64,000 nucleotides of DNA. Origin: Bacillus methanolicus. GTDB taxonomy: Bacteria; Bacillota; Bacilli; Bacillales; Cytobacillaceae. The stretch covers positions 62,001-126,000 of the forward strand of contig NZ_VTQX01000008.1 of assembly GCF_008764295.1 (NCBI RefSeq), given 5' to 3'. Within the stretch, counting starts at the first letter, position 1; every line of letters begins with the position of its first letter. The notes beneath the pieces are model-generated. The model searched no databases, had not been told where the DNA came from, and saw only the letters and a program-made list of their open reading frames with translations. A program made the translations under genes and the position numbers. Shown piece after piece: positions 18,225-27,758 of this stretch.

Positions 18225-19257
18225 TTCCAACCTCCATAATTGCTTTAACAACAGGGTGTATTTCATGCTTTCGATTTGCTTGCATGAGTAATGTTGATTT
18301 CGCTGAAAGCTCCCTTAATTTCTCAGGGGATTCCATTGCTCTCTTTATTATATCGACAAGTTCCCTTTCTTTTACACCTTCATGCCAGCCCAGACTCCAT
18401 ATTGCTCCATACTTAGCTGCTGCAACGGTAGACTCCAGTTGGTTTTCAGCAACAATCGTCACAATCGAAGGCACCCCAAGATAGCAGCGTTCCCACATCG
18501 TAACACCTCCGGCCCCCAACGACAAGTCGGACTCTCTCATTAAGTCGGCAAGATAATTGATTTGTTCATAATAGCGGAAGCCTGATTTCTTACATATTTT
18601 TGCAATCGAATCTTTCTTCGGGTTTGATAGTCCAACTACTACATGAATTTGGACATCCCCCTACACTAATTTACTAAGGGCATGCAGCGCCTTCACCGTT
18701 TCACCAGTCGGGTCAGAACCGCCGTAAAAAACTAAAATATTGCCAATCTGAGCATTTGTCCGCACCCTATTTTCTTTATAAAACTCCGGTCTGAGAAGTA
18801 AATATGAAGGTCCCAATAACTTTTCACATTGCTCAGGCACTAAAGTATCGTATCTGCTCTCAAAATTCTCTTGGTAATTCTGATCTAAAAGAAGATCGCA
18901 ATCATGCTTGCGATTCGCTAAATCATCAATCACCATAAGCTTTAACTTACTTAATTCACTTTTTAAGACACTTTCCCATTTTTCGTCTATTTGATAATGA
19001 TCAACAATCACTAGATCACATTCTTGTTCCTTCAATATGGCTACTGTACGCATGGCATCATACTCAAATTTCCCACTAACAGCAACCACTTTAAAGCCGA
19101 AAGACTTCACATAATCGATCATATTACCAGCTAGCTCAGCACAAATAAAAGTAACCCTGGCTCCATTCTCCTTTAAAAAATTGGCCAAGGTAAGACAGCG
19201 CATCATATGTCCAGTTCCTATTGTAAACGAAGCATCTACGCGAAAAAAAATATTCAT
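18214..19257 (-). pseudogene. pseG: PseG-like UDP-sugar hydrolase interrupted by an in-frame TAG
   Basis: The reading frame encodes a full-length PseG: MNIFFRVDASFTIGTGHMMR at the start, DHYQIDEKWE, VFYGGSDPTGETVKAL in the middle, and LSLGAGGVTMWERCYLGVPS towards the end. PseG removes UDP to give 2,4-diacetamido-2,4,6-trideoxy-L-altrose for PseI. At codon 199 (18661-18663) the frame reads TAG, directly after ALSKLV. The same frame then continues with 40 sense codons (GDVQIHVVVGLSNPKK...) into the conserved C-terminal half. So one base change separates it from an intact gene. It may be a true nonsense mutation, a sequencing error or a suppressed amber codon. Confidence 0.85.
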
Positions 19258-19259
19258 CT

Positions 19260-19985
19260 CTACACAACCGGTTTTTGCTCGATATGAGCGTTAATTTTCG
19301 CAATTTCAGGATGGTCTAAAAGAAAGCGCACGACCTCTTCTGAAGGTACAAGTAAATCCCCTTTGAAATGCTCAGCAATCTGCTGACATAGTTCATAGTC
19401 TTCTTCTGTGTCTAAGGTAATTCTAAGATGAGGATGGCTGAGCCCTTGAGGTAGAGCTACATAAGACCATGAAAACTCATGATTATTTTCATACGCATAA
19501 TAAGTTACATGTTCTTTATGACGCTGCTCCTTACCATGCTTCTCAATATATTTCAGTGCAGTAAATGAGAATAATTCAACTGCTAACCCTCTTGGCAATT
19601 CCCCTCCAATTTTTATAAAATCACTTGGAGATTCTTCCATTCTCCTAATCATCTCTGATGCTAATTGAAAATCAACATATGGACAATCAGCAGTTACTCT
19701 AATAACATAATCGGGATTATATCGTTCCGCTGCCTGCGCATAACGCGAAAGGACATGTTCTTCCGAACCACGAAAATAGGCAATATCTTTTTGTTTACAC
19801 CACTCTTCCACAATATCGTCTTGTGCAAGGGTGGACGTTGCTACTACTACATCACTCACTCCGACTATTTTTTCACATCGCTCGACCACATATGAAAGAA
19901 CATCTTTTTTGCCTAAGGGCTTTAAAATCTTACCAGGCAATCGAGAAGAACCCATTCGTGCCTGAATAATGACAATTGTTTTCAT
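19260..19985 (-). CDS. pseF: CMP-pseudaminic acid synthetase PseF
   Basis: This 241-residue cytidylyltransferase has the signature IIQARMGSSRLPGKILKPLG, then YVVERCEKIVGVSDVVVATS and the metal-site region VIRVTADCPYVDFQLASEMI. The family activates nonulosonic acids as CMP-sugars. The position directly upstream of pseG fits PseF; SpsF-type proteins share the fold. The ATG at 19983-19985 is preferred although the ribosome site (AGGTG) is distant; a GTG four codons earlier is the alternative. It lies 25 bases after pseH. Confidence 0.88.
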   Translation of the reverse strand: MKTIVIIQARMGSSRLPGKILKPLGKKDVLSYVVERCEKIVGVSDVVVATSTLAQDDIVEEWCKQKDIAYFRGSEEHVLSRYAQAAERYNPDYVIRVTADCPYVDFQLASEMIRRMEESPSDFIKIGGELPRGLAVELFSFTALKYIEKHGKEQRHKEHVTYYAYENNHEFSWSYVALPQGLSHPHLRITLDTEEDYELCQQIAEHFKGDLLVPSEEVVRFLLDHPEIAKINAHIEQKPVV

Positions 19986-20010
19986 AAGCCGCCACACCTA
20001 TCAAATAAAT

Positions 20011-20544
20011 TTATTGTACTTCAGGAATATAGTTAGAGAATTTGCTTCCGCAAGTATCCCACATATTTTTCGTCATCTCATATATATAAACATGATGATA
20101 TTTGTTATATTTAAAAATATGTTCTGACAAATACCCCACTTCTCTAGCACCCTGTTTCAAATGAAGCTTTCTGACTCCCTCGTTTTCTTCCATTACTTCT
20201 CCTACAAGCTTATTCAATCCCATCGTTTTAAAAGCGTAATTATAGACATACGGACCGATAAAACCACCTAACATACTAAACTTGGGATTCCCAATATAAA
20301 AGTTCCAATGAGCTCTCTTATCACGAGAATGAATATCCGTTATGGAAACAAGTCCGATCGGCTCGTCTCTATAAATCATAATCCAATAATAACTGTGAGG
20401 ATCTTTTTTAATGGACTCAAACCAGCTTCTCTGTTTTACTAAATCATACTCAATGTCGGTATACATATACCTTGTTACAAATTCGCTCGTTCGCCAATTT
20501 AAAATTAATTCTAAATGTTCTTCTTTAATAGAAACAAATTGCAT
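20011..20544 (-). CDS. pseH: PseH-like GNAT N-acetyltransferase
   Basis: This 177-residue GNAT protein has ELILNWRTSEFVTRYMYTDI near the N-terminus, a typical PseH opening, then IMIYRDEPIGLVSI and YAFKTMGLNKLVGEVMEENE with EGVRKLHLKQGAREVGYL. PseH acetylates the 4-amino group of the UDP sugar with acetyl-CoA. Because an acyl-processing cassette ends right next to it, the acyl donor here might not be acetyl-CoA; that is speculation. The ATG at 20542-20544 has AGGTGAT upstream. Confidence 0.88.
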   Translation of the reverse strand: MQFVSIKEEHLELILNWRTSEFVTRYMYTDIEYDLVKQRSWFESIKKDPHSYYWIMIYRDEPIGLVSITDIHSRDKRAHWNFYIGNPKFSMLGGFIGPYVYNYAFKTMGLNKLVGEVMEENEGVRKLHLKQGAREVGYLSEHIFKYNKYHHVYIYEMTKNMWDTCGSKFSNYIPEVQ

Positions 20545-20548
20545 AATA

Positions 20549-21757
20549 TCACCTAATAACAAGTTCTCTAGTAAAATGCATCATTAAATCATAGCCATCC
20601 CAAACTCCTCCAAAAGCTAATGACTGTCCTACAGGTACAATCCGGTCAATACTCCTATTTTCAATAGCTTTTGCAAAGTCTATCAACGCCTCTCGCGTAA
20701 AACCAAAATAGGATAAAGTCTGATCCTTATCATCAAGTAGAGAACTTAAATCCTTTAATTTCGGTAATTCTAATTCATAAAATAGTCCCCCACCGCAATG
20801 CCTTTCTTTCATTTCCCTATTAATAGCTTCCAATTGGACACGAGTGAAATTCTGTTGATGCATAAAAGAAGTCGTTTCATTATCAATACTTAATAAATAA
20901 CCTGTCGTTAATTTCTGCACCTGCATTGCTGCCGATAGCTCTTCCAGATGAGCATCTAAATGGTCATTTAATTCGTTCCAAAAACGCTTTTGTGCAAGGG
21001 CAATTAAATCTGGACTTCCAATCCATGCGATCAAGCGAGGGGATGAACAGGCCATTTGCGCAAACCAAAAACCATCATTATAAAACTGATGAACAAATTC
21101 TTTCATATCGGACTCATTTGCATTAATGACTTCCTTTGCCTCAAAGGCAGACAACGAAAAACGATCGGGAAAAACCAACTCAGTGGCTAATGGCGCCAGC
21201 GGTATAGAACGAATTTTCCGCACCGTCTCATCTCCGCCCCAAACAATTCTGATATGACAACGCTCTGATAAAAAACGGGTAATTTCATCATTATGTTCAT
21301 AAGTAACAATTGCAGTTCTACTAGCAACCTCTGGATGCTGAGCAATCTCTTTTAATATTGCCGCAATAAGCAGATCAGTTTGCTGCTGTTCACGTCCGGA
21401 TATTCGCAATATATTATTATTTCCCGCAAGCATCGAAAGCACCCACGAGTAAACAAATATTGTATCAACATTGGAAGGGGCAAAATGCAATGCTACTCCC
21501 CGTGCCCGTAACAGTCTATTGTCAGCTCTTTTTAAAAAGGAAGCTTTCATTTCCTCGATATGCGCCCTTCTCAACCAATAGGCGAGTGTAATTAATTCTG
21601 GGTATCTTCGATAAGTATGATCCTTTAAGATCGTTTTTGATAATGATTGCAGAAAAGCAACCACTCTTTGATCAAATGGTTTTAGTGGCCTCATCTGGAT
21701 AACAGACTCTATCTGGGTTTGCCATCTTTCCGAGGTAGCTGGCCAATAAAATCTCAT
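20549..21757 (-). CDS. LuxC-like acyl-CoA reductase
   Basis: This 402-residue protein resembles the LuxC acyl-CoA/acyl-protein reductase family, an aldehyde-dehydrogenase-like fold. Recognisable parts are GVALHFAPSNVDTIFVYSWV, LSMLAGNNNILRISG, RIVWGGDETVRKIRSIPLA and FPDRFSLSAF; ACSSPRLIAWIG contains the candidate active-site Cys. LuxC reduces an activated fatty acyl group to an aldehyde. Its start overlaps the LuxE-like stop by four bases (ATGA). No luciferase genes are present, so the product is presumably used in glycan or nucleotide-sugar decoration. Confidence 0.82.
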   Translation of the reverse strand: MRFYWPATSERWQTQIESVIQMRPLKPFDQRVVAFLQSLSKTILKDHTYRRYPELITLAYWLRRAHIEEMKASFLKRADNRLLRARGVALHFAPSNVDTIFVYSWVLSMLAGNNNILRISGREQQQTDLLIAAILKEIAQHPEVASRTAIVTYEHNDEITRFLSERCHIRIVWGGDETVRKIRSIPLAPLATELVFPDRFSLSAFEAKEVINANESDMKEFVHQFYNDGFWFAQMACSSPRLIAWIGSPDLIALAQKRFWNELNDHLDAHLEELSAAMQVQKLTTGYLLSIDNETTSFMHQQNFTRVQLEAINREMKERHCGGGLFYELELPKLKDLSSLLDDKDQTLSYFGFTREALIDFAKAIENRSIDRIVPVGQSLAFGGVWDGYDLMMHFTRELVIR

Positions 21758-22824
21758 ATCGTCTTCCCCACCTTTTTGTCGAAAGCGAATGTATCACTAC
21801 ATCCGCGTAGCTCTGCTTTTGGTATTCTACCTGCGACAGAAAAATACTTTCCCTTCCAACCGCATGAGCAATCATCTTCACCATGAATGGTCCCTAAATC
21901 TTCTGTCAATAAACTGTGCCCTGGATAACTTTTTGGTAAAGTACTCAGCACTTGGATCAATCCTTGTTCACCAAAGGGAAGCGGCTGAAAAGAAAGGGGA
22001 TCTCTTATAATAACATCTGCATAAACGGGTGTATGAAGATGCCCCTTTGGACATTCTACAAAAATGGAGCCGACTTGCTCGACCATTCCATAATAATTAT
22101 GAATAGATTGAATACCAAATTGTTGGAAAAGCATGTCCTTAAATCTCTCATTACTAACAGACTGATCTTTTAACTTTTTCCAACCTCCACCATGAATCAG
22201 CACACTGTCTTTTAAATTTAATTTAATTCCTTTACTTAAAGTAGCTTGATAAAAATATTGCCAAATCATAAATGTAAAGCCAAATAGAAGAACCCTTTCA
22301 TCCTTGTGTTGTTCCAAAAATTCATTTAAACCGTCCCAATCGATCGTCATATCATCATGGAGCAAGTAAAAATGCCTTCTTCCAAAATTGGAAAATCCTA
22401 AAATCCCTGCCCCTCGAGCACTAAATGATTTTCGGTCCTTTAAAACATTTTTTGTGTCAATCATAATCATTGGTAAGCGTTTCTTGCCAAGCAAGGGGGT
22501 CATAACTTCTACAAGAGCTTTAGTCTGTGCCTTAGCTGTGTCTTTATCTAAATATATTTTTGATACTTGCTGACCTGTTGTACCGCTTGATGTTAAAACC
22601 TTAAAAATATCGTTCTCTGCAATGGAGTGCAATGCCAGCATTTTAAAAAGTTGAACTGGCAAGAAAGGAATCTCCTCTAAGGTTGTTACTTCTAAAGCAT
22701 GATTCGATTTACTTAGCATTTGTTTATATGGTTCACAGTGACTATAATGAAATTTCGTCAGCTCATTTAATTCTGCTAATAAGTAATTCTGTTTGTCAGC
22801 ACTTTTCGTCATAAAAGGTTCCAC
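21754..22824 (-). CDS. LuxE-like acyl-protein synthetase
   Basis: This 356-residue protein resembles the LuxE acyl-protein synthetase family, related to adenylate-forming enzymes. It has PFLPVQLFKMLAL, the nucleotide-binding VLTSSGTTGQQVSKIYLD, then IHNYYGMVEQVGSIFVECPK and a metal-ligand-like CSCGWKG near the end. LuxE activates a carboxylic acid with ATP and carries the acyl group on a Cys for LuxC. The start may be the GTG that overlaps the upstream stop (22822-22824) or an ATG four codons later. It is coupled to both neighbours. Confidence 0.82.
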   Translation of the reverse strand: MEPFMTKSADKQNYLLAELNELTKFHYSHCEPYKQMLSKSNHALEVTTLEEIPFLPVQLFKMLALHSIAENDIFKVLTSSGTTGQQVSKIYLDKDTAKAQTKALVEVMTPLLGKKRLPMIMIDTKNVLKDRKSFSARGAGILGFSNFGRRHFYLLHDDMTIDWDGLNEFLEQHKDERVLLFGFTFMIWQYFYQATLSKGIKLNLKDSVLIHGGGWKKLKDQSVSNERFKDMLFQQFGIQSIHNYYGMVEQVGSIFVECPKGHLHTPVYADVIIRDPLSFQPLPFGEQGLIQVLSTLPKSYPGHSLLTEDLGTIHGEDDCSCGWKGKYFSVAGRIPKAELRGCSDTFAFDKKVGKTI

Positions 22825-24195
22825 TATAACATCATTTCCTTTAACACTACATAATTTACTTTACCATTCGCTAGTCTTGGGATATCCTCCACCACTTTAA
22901 CTTGAAAAGCACTTCTATGTAGCTTATATAAATCTTCAATTAGCCTCTTTATTTCATCCTTCAAGTCCATCACATCGGTTACTACGAATAATTTATCATC
23001 CGTACCTACACAGAATACGTCCTTTCGCAAGGTTTTTTCAAGCTGCTTTTCGATCTCGTCCAAATTTAACCGTAGCCCAAATAATTTAATAAATCGCTTC
23101 ATGCGGCCCTTAATGTAAAAGTAACCATCTGCATCGACTTCCGCAATATCTCCCGTATGCAGCTTGCCGTTTAGCTCATCACCTCTTGCTAAATCGTTAA
23201 AATCTTTGGCATAGCCCAGCATCACATTAGGTCCCTCATAGATTAATTCTCCCGTTTCTTCATCAATCGTTAACTTTCCATTTGGGATCGCCTTTCCTAT
23301 GCTTCCTATTTTGTTAAGAAGCTCTTCTGGAGGTACATAGCTAATCCGTGGTGCTGCTTCAGTTTGACCATACATCACATAGAATTTTTTAGCAAATCTA
23401 TTCGCATACTCAGCATAAACGGAAATGTGTTTTTCGCTTAACCTTCCCCCCGCTTGAGTAAAGTATCTCAAATGAGGCAGCTCCATTTTTTGAAAACCAA
23501 TTCTCAAAAGTGTTTGATAAGTATAAGGCACCCCTGCCAGTGAAGTGGCTTTCTCATTTTCAACAAACTTCCAAAATTCTTTCGAAATGATGCTATCATT
23601 GGTTAATAAAATGGATGCTCCTACGTGAAGGTGGCTATTTATGATGGAAATACCGTACGAATAATGGATGGGTAGGTTAACCAAGCCTCTGTCATCTGTT
23701 TGTAGATGTAAATATTCGGATATCGATTTTGCATTAGCAGCAATATTTTCATATGATAATTTCACAAATTTCAAGCTTCCAGTAGTACCAGATGTACTTA
23801 ATAAAAGAGCGACATCTTGAAAAATCTCATAGTCTGGAGCCACACTTCTTCTTAAAATACCAGCTTCAATTGACTTATAATCTTCATGATGAACATCACC
23901 AATTATATATGCCGGCTGATACGAATCAATAATCGTTTGTAAAAGGCTTTCCTCCAGATCTGCATTAACTAACATAACTGCATCTTTATTTTGAAGCACA
24001 GCCAAATAAGAGACAATAATACTCATAGTTGTTTTTCGCCAAAATCAGAATTAGTTGTTTATAAGAAGCTCTTATTTTCTTTTGCAATCCCTCCATATCC
24101 TGTTGTAATTCACTGTAAGTATATGCCTTACCTACCTGTTCGACTACAGCAACGCGATCCTTATATTCACTGAAATTATTCCAAAATGTATGCAC
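22824..24195 (-). pseudogene. AMP-forming acyl ligase with a one-base frameshift
   Basis: The gene encodes an ANL-superfamily adenylate-forming enzyme: LLLSTSGTTGSLKFVKLSYE (P-loop), YVMYGQTEAAPR, LHTGDIAEVDADGYFYIKGR and LFGLRLNLDEIEKQLE. The N-terminal 57 residues (MHTFWNNFSEYKDRVAVVEQ ... LAKNNYEY, GTG start with AGGTGAG upstream) are in one frame, and the remaining 400 in another. Removing one base within TATTATTG near 24012-24026 joins NNYEY to IVSYLAVLQNKDA. The total of 1372 bases is one more than a multiple of three. It probably loads an acyl group on the nearby carrier protein or on CoA, if functional. Confidence 0.82.
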
Positions 24196-24309
24196 GATTT
24201 CTCACCTGTCTATTTACGGATTATATTAGATTTTAAACTATCGCGACTAAAGAATCTCCATTCTTCTTTTTCATCGGCCAAAAATAAAAAAAGTGTAGAT
24301 AAGGAGCCA

Positions 24310-25059
24310 TTAAACGACCATGCCCCCATCTACACCGATCACCTGCCCAGTAACATATGAAGATAAATCTGACGCTAGAAAAAGAAAGACGTTCGCCACT
24401 TCTTTCGGCTCTCCAATTCGCTTCATTTTAATACTCTCGATCACTTTTTCCAATCTTTCGTCTTTATAATGACCTATTAAATCCGTATTTATAAACCCAG
24501 GTGCTACCGCATTAACTCGAATATGATACGGTGCTAATTCTTTCGAAACCGATTTTGTTGCACCTATCACCGCAGCTTTGCTAGCTGAATAAGCAGAATT
24601 TCCTTCAATGCCATTCGTCCCTGCTATTGAACTGACATTTATAATAGAACCTTCCTTTTGCTTCATCATGATACGCGATGCATATTGCATATGGTACAAA
24701 ACAGAATGTACATTCGTTTCCATTGTTTGCCCTATAAGCTCATCACTAACCAAACCAAGCAGCGATTCATTCATCACACCTGCATTATTAATAAGTACAT
24801 CAAGTCTGCCGAACTCTTTCTTGATCGCCTTAAAGCTATTTTTTATGCTCGAAATATCCTTAACATCATAGGTCAGCACATACGGACTAATTGAACTAAC
24901 TTTCGCTACCTTCTCTATTGTCTCCGTTAAAGAAGCTCCATTGCGAGCATGCAATATTAGTCGTGCGCCATGCTCCGCAAATAAAAGAGCTGCTGCTTGT
25001 CCTATTCCTCTCGAAGCTCCTGTAATAAAGACTACTTTATTCTTTAATAACATTTGCAT
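24310..25059 (-). CDS. Short-chain dehydrogenase, FabG-like
   Basis: This 249-residue classical SDR has TGASRGIGQAAALLFAEHGA, NNAGVMNES and the catalytic Ser-Tyr-Lys in INVSSIAGTNG plus SAYSASKAAVIGATKSVSKE. PGFINTDL and the C-terminal SYVTGQVIGVDGGM complete it. The sequence is closest in style to 3-oxoacyl-ACP reductases. Being five bases from an acyl carrier protein gene supports a substrate bound to ACP. AGGT lies just before the first ATG; a second ATG two codons later is possible. Confidence 0.88.
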   Translation of the reverse strand: MQMLLKNKVVFITGASRGIGQAAALLFAEHGARLILHARNGASLTETIEKVAKVSSISPYVLTYDVKDISSIKNSFKAIKKEFGRLDVLINNAGVMNESLLGLVSDELIGQTMETNVHSVLYHMQYASRIMMKQKEGSIINVSSIAGTNGIEGNSAYSASKAAVIGATKSVSKELAPYHIRVNAVAPGFINTDLIGHYKDERLEKVIESIKMKRIGEPKEVANVFLFLASDLSSYVTGQVIGVDGGMVV

Positions 25060-25064
25060 CGGAC

Positions 25065-25304
25065 CTATTCAAATCGAATATCATACTTTTGTAGAATTTC
25101 TTTTGCTTTTGCAAAGGAACTCAAATCAAGTACATCATCCGTATCAAGCATAATATCAAACTGGTCGTCAATTTCAGCTACCAACGCCATATGAGCAACT
25201 GAATCCCATTCAGGGATAGTATTGTAGGCTAGAGTATCTGTTACTTGGCTTTCTTCAATACCTAATGCTTCTGCAAAAATAACTTTTAACTTCTGGTGAT
25301 TCAT
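25065..25304 (-). CDS. Acyl carrier protein
   Basis: This 79-residue acidic protein has the four-helix ACP pattern. The phosphopantetheine Ser is in IPEWDSVAHMALVAEIDDQF, and DVLDLSSFAKAKEIL forms the last helix. Its WDSxxHM motif is the type found in dedicated carrier proteins of secondary pathways rather than in fatty-acid AcpP (DSLDxVEL). The ATG at 25302-25304 has AAGGATG upstream. It is the first gene of the acyl cassette (ACP, SDR, ligase, LuxE, LuxC). Confidence 0.9.
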   Translation of the reverse strand: MNHQKLKVIFAEALGIEESQVTDTLAYNTIPEWDSVAHMALVAEIDDQFDIMLDTDDVLDLSSFAKAKEILQKYDIRFE

Positions 25305-25396
25305 AATGAAACCATCCTTTCTCCTTCTGCTCGCTCTATTCAACGTTTACTTATTTTTTTGATTTAGGAGACCACTAATCTTCCCTATGTTAACTT

Positions 25397-26554
25397 TTAA
25401 GTAGAAGCATAGCGTATAAGTACCGGGCGAAGTTGACGCATAGTAACTTTAAGATTTGTTCCACTTTGATTTTTGACTTCTTTAAGATTATAACTAGCAT
25501 CAAGAAACTCAGGAAATAGCTCCGTAGCCTTTTGTAGTATAACTACACTTTTTTCACTATCATTCAACAAGTAATGCATTACAGCAAGATTGTTTAAAGA
25601 TGCGCCATCCTTTGCATTATAGTTTAACGCCTCAGTAAAGCTTTGACGCGCAGAACTATACTCCTGAATTTGATAGTAATAAATGCCTTTTAGAAACCAT
25701 ACTTTATTCATTATTCTTGGATCTCTATCTATTATAGTTTTTAATATGTTAATTCCATCGTCCCACTTCCCCATTCTATAAAGGATATTAACAAAATCTA
25801 CTTTATTCTCATTGGCAGGAAGGCTTCTTTTATAGATAGCCTGTTTTATATACTCTACATCATATTGCTCCAGTACTTTTCTTTCACCTTCTAGCATACC
25901 TTTAATATTTGCAGATGTGTTATTCCCGTGTCTTCGAACTTTAAATAATGGAATATCTACATATCCGTATCCACCTATCGCTGCTAGGCGTAACCACAGA
26001 TCCCAATCTTCAGAATGTGTCAACGAAGGATTAAATCCAGATGACTTAATAAAACTATCTTTTTTAACAAGCGTTCCAGATAAATATACATGATTCCTCA
26101 ACAATTGATACCCTAATATATCTTGTGAATGAACCTGTTTAAAACGATGTACGCCTTTAAGCAAACTACCTTTTTCATCAATTTGTTGATAAGCACTGTG
26201 AATAAGCACCCAATCATCAGAATCACTTTCATTCAGCTTGTTAAAATATTGCTCCAGTAGATTTGGTTCTGCTAAATCATCCGCATCCATAAAAAGAATC
26301 CAGTCCCCCTGAGACAAACTTACACCATAATTTCGTGTAAATGCCACACCTTTATTTTCAGAAAAATGATGAAAAATTAGGTTTGATTCTTTTGAGAAAT
26401 TCTCTAAAACATCCTTTGTCTTATCAGTGCTTCCATCATTCACTACTATAATTTCGTTTGCTTTCTTAGTTTGATCAAGGAGGCTTTGAATGGTTTCAGC
26501 GATATACTTTTCTCCATTATATACAGGAATGACTACTGAAATTTTGTTTTTCAT
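25397..26554 (-). CDS. Family-2 glycosyltransferase with C-terminal TPR repeats
   Basis: This 385-residue protein has an N-terminal GT-A glycosyltransferase domain (VVIPVYNGEKYIAETIQSLL, VVNDGSTDKTKD, the metal-binding ILFMDADDLAEPN, and HSEDWDLWLRLAA). A C-terminal set of TPR-like helices follows (WFLKGIYYYQIQEYSSARQS, ASLNNLAVMHYLLNDSEKSV). TPR tails are common in flagellin glycosyltransferases and may hold the protein substrate. Donor and acceptor are not known. It is separated from the ACP gene by about 90 bases. Confidence 0.88.
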   Translation of the reverse strand: MKNKISVVIPVYNGEKYIAETIQSLLDQTKKANEIIVVNDGSTDKTKDVLENFSKESNLIFHHFSENKGVAFTRNYGVSLSQGDWILFMDADDLAEPNLLEQYFNKLNESDSDDWVLIHSAYQQIDEKGSLLKGVHRFKQVHSQDILGYQLLRNHVYLSGTLVKKDSFIKSSGFNPSLTHSEDWDLWLRLAAIGGYGYVDIPLFKVRRHGNNTSANIKGMLEGERKVLEQYDVEYIKQAIYKRSLPANENKVDFVNILYRMGKWDDGINILKTIIDRDPRIMNKVWFLKGIYYYQIQEYSSARQSFTEALNYNAKDGASLNNLAVMHYLLNDSEKSVVILQKATELFPEFLDASYNLKEVKNQSGTNLKVTMRQLRPVLIRYAST

Positions 26555-26636
26555 AATTTATCAAACACTTCTTTCAAAAGTTTGCAATTCGCTGTTTACT
26601 CAAGACGATTATTTCCAAGCTACTTTCCCAAAAAAA

Positions 26637-27758
26637 TTAGTCTTTCATATAAGGATATAAAAAATCATTATCCTGCATCCCATTCTCTTGGAGCTGATTG
26701 GTTAATAGATCGTAATGGTAGTAGGGTGAGATGATGACTTTGACATCCTCAGCTAAATATAATTGTTTTGGACTAATAATTTCTTTTCCCATAACTTTTT
26801 GGCCTTGTTTTTGTTGATTACTGTCTATGAACGCACATATTTCATAACTATACTCTTGGAGAAAAAGGTTAATGGATTGACCGGCTTCACCAGCACCCCA
26901 AATATAAAAATTACTTCCCTCATTATTGTCCATAAACTCAAGTATCGCTATACGATCTAAAATAGAATAAAAATACGTGTTTCTTAAAAAATGTTCGTAT
27001 TGATAATTTATAGGCGGCAACTCGTATTTCAGAAATAACTGATTAATAAATTGATATAATTCTTTCGTGTATTCTTGATGCCCTTCTATACTATCTCGCC
27101 GAGTTGAATCATTATTCCCATGAATTCGATAAAGACTTAAAGGGTTACTTAATAAAACAATTTCACCTTCTAACGCTGCATAATACATTAATCTTGAATC
27201 GCTCCAAATATGAGAAAGGTGATCTTCTTTTATTGGCAGAACCTTCCCTAGGAAATCCCTCCGAAAGGATAAGGCACTTGTTGAAGAAAATAAATGAAAG
27301 AAGTCCTTTTTTTCTATTAAATGTTCTCGATAATTGTCAATTTTTTTTAAAACAGGTCTAATAATATTCCTTGAATTACCTTTATTATCTATCTCAGAAA
27401 GTAGATGTTGTACTGCAATAACTTCTGGATTTTCTTCAAATTCCTTAACAACTAATTCTACTTTATCTCTCACAAAAGCATCATCACCATCTAGCAGACA
27501 AATAATATTACCAGATGCTATTTTATATGCTTGATAAATTGCATTTGCCTGATTAAAGTTCGCTGTACTTCCATAGTTACAACTACTTATTATTTTTACC
27601 TCTTTATATTGACTTGCAATCTCTAAAGAATTATCCGTCGATCCATCATCATACAATATAACTTCAATATCATTATATGTTTGATTTAAAACCGACTCAA
27701 TACACTCCCTTAAATAGACGCCATTATTAAAATTATTTATCAACACAGATACTATCAT
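26637..27758 (-). CDS. Family-2 glycosyltransferase with C-terminal Rossmann-like module
   Basis: This 373-residue protein starts with a GT-A domain (VSVLINNFNNGVYLRECIES, LYDDGSTDNSLEI, ICLLDGDDAFVRDK). It ends in a ~90-residue module, FYIWGAGEAGQSINLFLQ ... FIDSNQQKQGQ ... IISPKQL ... VKVIISPYYHYD. The same module recurs in three other proteins of this island (see findings). The glycine-rich turn suggests nucleotide or NAD binding, similar to the N-terminal domain of PglD. AGGACAGGAG precedes the ATG. The 226-base gap upstream contains a hairpin and a possible promoter. Confidence 0.85.
   Translation of the reverse strand: MIVSVLINNFNNGVYLRECIESVLNQTYNDIEVILYDDGSTDNSLEIASQYKEVKIISSCNYGSTANFNQANAIYQAYKIASGNIICLLDGDDAFVRDKVELVVKEFEENPEVIAVQHLLSEIDNKGNSRNIIRPVLKKIDNYREHLIEKKDFFHLFSSTSALSFRRDFLGKVLPIKEDHLSHIWSDSRLMYYAALEGEIVLLSNPLSLYRIHGNNDSTRRDSIEGHQEYTKELYQFINQLFLKYELPPINYQYEHFLRNTYFYSILDRIAILEFMDNNEGSNFYIWGAGEAGQSINLFLQEYSYEICAFIDSNQQKQGQKVMGKEIISPKQLYLAEDVKVIISPYYHYDLLTNQLQENGMQDNDFLYPYMKD

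Noticed and set aside
18214-18540. Separate short gene for the C-terminal half of PseG
   Set aside because: It is in the same frame as the upstream PseG part with only a TAG between; its ATG lies inside conserved PseG text without a ribosome site.
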